Shown piece by piece: positions 5,568 to 6,480 of a stretch of DNA of 6,480 nucleotides. Each line of letters starts with the position of its first letter. Position 1 is the first letter of the stretch. The notes beneath the pieces are model-generated. The model ran no database searches, had not been told where the DNA came from, and saw nothing but the letters and a program-made list of their open reading frames with translations. The DNA comes from Acidothermales bacterium (GTDB lineage: Bacteria; Actinomycetota; Actinomycetes; Streptosporangiales; WHST01). Location: positions 1 through 6,480 of the forward strand of contig JAFMQP010000234.1 in NCBI GenBank assembly GCA_017354575.1, written 5' to 3'. Both the position numbers and the translations under genes were made by a program.

Positions 5568-6480
5568 TCAGGCGCCGGGTCCGACGATCTTGTAGATCTT
5601 GCCGGTGTCGCCTGTGGGCCCGGTCTCGTCCTTCGTCAGCACGTAGACCTCACCGTTGAGGTCCTGGCCGAAGCCCATGACGTAGTGCCCCAGTCGCCCG
5701 TCGGGTGTGGTGGTGACGCTCAACTGCTGCGTGTTCCACATGCCCGTGTCCCTTGGCTTGGCCACGAAAAGCGAGCCGTCGGGACGGTCGAAGCTGCGGC
5801 TCCAGTCACCGAACACGTACCGACCGCGCAGCTGCGGCACAGCCGTGCCCCGGTACACGTTGCCGCCGACCACGACGACGCCGAGGCCGCCGGGTTGGCC
5901 GGCGTTGGCGTACTCGATGACCGGGTCGATCAGCGGGTCGCCCGCGTCGGGGTGCCCGGCGCCGACCGTGTCAGGGCAGGTCGGCAGCTGCGTCGTCGAG
6001 TCCGCCGCGTTGAAGCAGTGCGTACCCTCCTTGACGTTCCAGCCGTAGTTGCCGCCCCTGGTCACGTCGCTGACCTCCTCCCAGCGGCCCTGCCCGGCGT
6101 CGCCGACGAGCAGCTGGTGCGTGCCGCCCATGTCGAACGACATGCGGTACGGGTTGCGGAAGCCGTAGGCGTAGATCTCGTCCAGGCCCGGTCGGCCCAC
6201 GAACGGGTTGTCGGCCGGGATGCCGTACGGGCTGCCGGAGTCGACGTCGATGCGGAGGATGTTGCCGAGCAGGTTCTGCGTGACGTCCTGCCCGTTGCCG
6301 CCGGCGTTGGCGGCGTACCAGTCGTCGACGTGACCGAGCCCGACGTCGTTCGCGCCGCCGCCGTCCCCGATCGAGATGTAGAGATCGTGGTCGGGCCCGA
6401 ACAGCAGCGTGCCCGCGTTGTGGTTGGACTGCGGCTTGTCCACCTGGAGGAGGGTCCGCTCGGAACCGGCGTCAGCATGG
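5568..6480 (-). CDS. PQQ-type glucose/sorbosone dehydrogenase-like protein, C-terminal part (5'-truncated by window edge)
   Basis: The frame is open to the window edge and the residues before the first possible start (RTLLQVDKPQSNHNAG) match the family, so the N-terminus lies beyond base 6480. The protein belongs to the six-bladed beta-propeller GSDH family (soluble PQQ glucose dehydrogenase, YliI-type aldose dehydrogenase), normally secreted. Seen: SNHNAG; the blade segment LYISIGDGGGANDVG (6354-6383 region), likely linked to metal binding; NLLGNILRIDVD; YGFRNPYRMSFD with the Arg-Asn pair (Arg codon 6156-6158) that corresponds to cofactor contacts in this family; and EVSDVTRGGNYGWNVKEG, GGNVYRG, YVFGDWS and the closing GKIYKIVGPGA. 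Two Cys in the THCFN...LPTCPD loop could form a disulfide, consistent with export. The catalytic His, signal peptide and any extra domains would lie upstream, outside the window. Substrate and true PQQ dependence cannot be settled. The RDD gene follows on the same strand. Confidence 0.88.
   Translation of the reverse strand, partial: HADAGSERTLLQVDKPQSNHNAGTLLFGPDHDLYISIGDGGGANDVGLGHVDDWYAANAGGNGQDVTQNLLGNILRIDVDSGSPYGIPADNPFVGRPGLDEIYAYGFRNPYRMSFDMGGTHQLLVGDAGQGRWEEVSDVTRGGNYGWNVKEGTHCFNAADSTTQLPTCPDTVGAGHPDAGDPLIDPVIEYANAGQPGGLGVVVVGGNVYRGTAVPQLRGRYVFGDWSRSFDRPDGSLFVAKPRDTGMWNTQQLSVTTTPDGRLGHYVMGFGQDLNGEVYVLTKDETGPTGDTGKIYKIVGPGA

Noticed and set aside
6441..6443. GTG as the start of the dehydrogenase gene
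   Set aside because: The frame continues upstream with family-typical residues to the window edge, so this is an internal Val codon and the gene is cut by the window.
1..6480. A defence island, phage or CRISPR-type accessory system
   Set aside because: No array, integrase, transposase, nuclease or toxin-like gene is present on either strand. All complete genes belong to common chromosomal families.

Overview
This is a gene-dense, very GC-rich stretch of bacterial chromosome. Codons end overwhelmingly in G or C, and long spurious open frames run antisense to the real genes. That base composition, the GTG starts, the TesB thioesterase, the ROK/PfkB sugar kinases and the DUF2207 protein ending in a glycine run and Ser-Trp all suggest a high-GC actinomycete. 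The genus cannot be fixed from the window. No tRNA, rRNA, CRISPR array, insertion sequence or phage gene was seen, and there is no gene-free stretch longer than about 135 bases.

Layout. (1) Bases 1-1797, plus strand: the 3' part of a PfkB-family carbohydrate kinase, overlapping by 8 bp with a complete ROK-family sugar kinase that begins at GTG 838. Together they look like the end of a sugar-catabolic operon whose transporter, regulator or other enzymes would lie upstream. (2) Bases 1798-1897: a convergent gap holding a striking 16-bp perfect inverted repeat (stem-loop) and a small tandem direct repeat. (3) 1898-2797, minus strand: a complete acyl-CoA thioesterase II (tesB). (4) 2798-2867: a 70-bp divergent promoter region. 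(5) 2868-4733, plus strand: a 621-residue secreted and membrane-anchored DUF2207 protein with a Tyr/Arg-rich stretch and a Gly-rich tail ending in Ser-Trp. (6) 4746-5435, minus strand: an RDD-family membrane protein, convergent with the DUF2207 gene. The two stop codons lie inside one short hairpin. (7) 5568 to the window end, minus strand: the C-terminal part of a PQQ-type glucose/sorbosone dehydrogenase-like protein.

The two kinases probably act in one sugar pathway: two families of ATP-dependent sugar kinase under one transcript with coupled translation. The thioesterase, DUF2207 and RDD genes have no visible functional link to the kinases and look like ordinary chromosomal neighbours. I found no convincing new multi-gene system. 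The items most worth checking are the stem-loop at 1807-1846, the His-for-Glu change in the sugar-binding motif of the ROK kinase, the apparently leaderless divergent promoter, and the hairpin shared by the two stop codons at 4731-4748.
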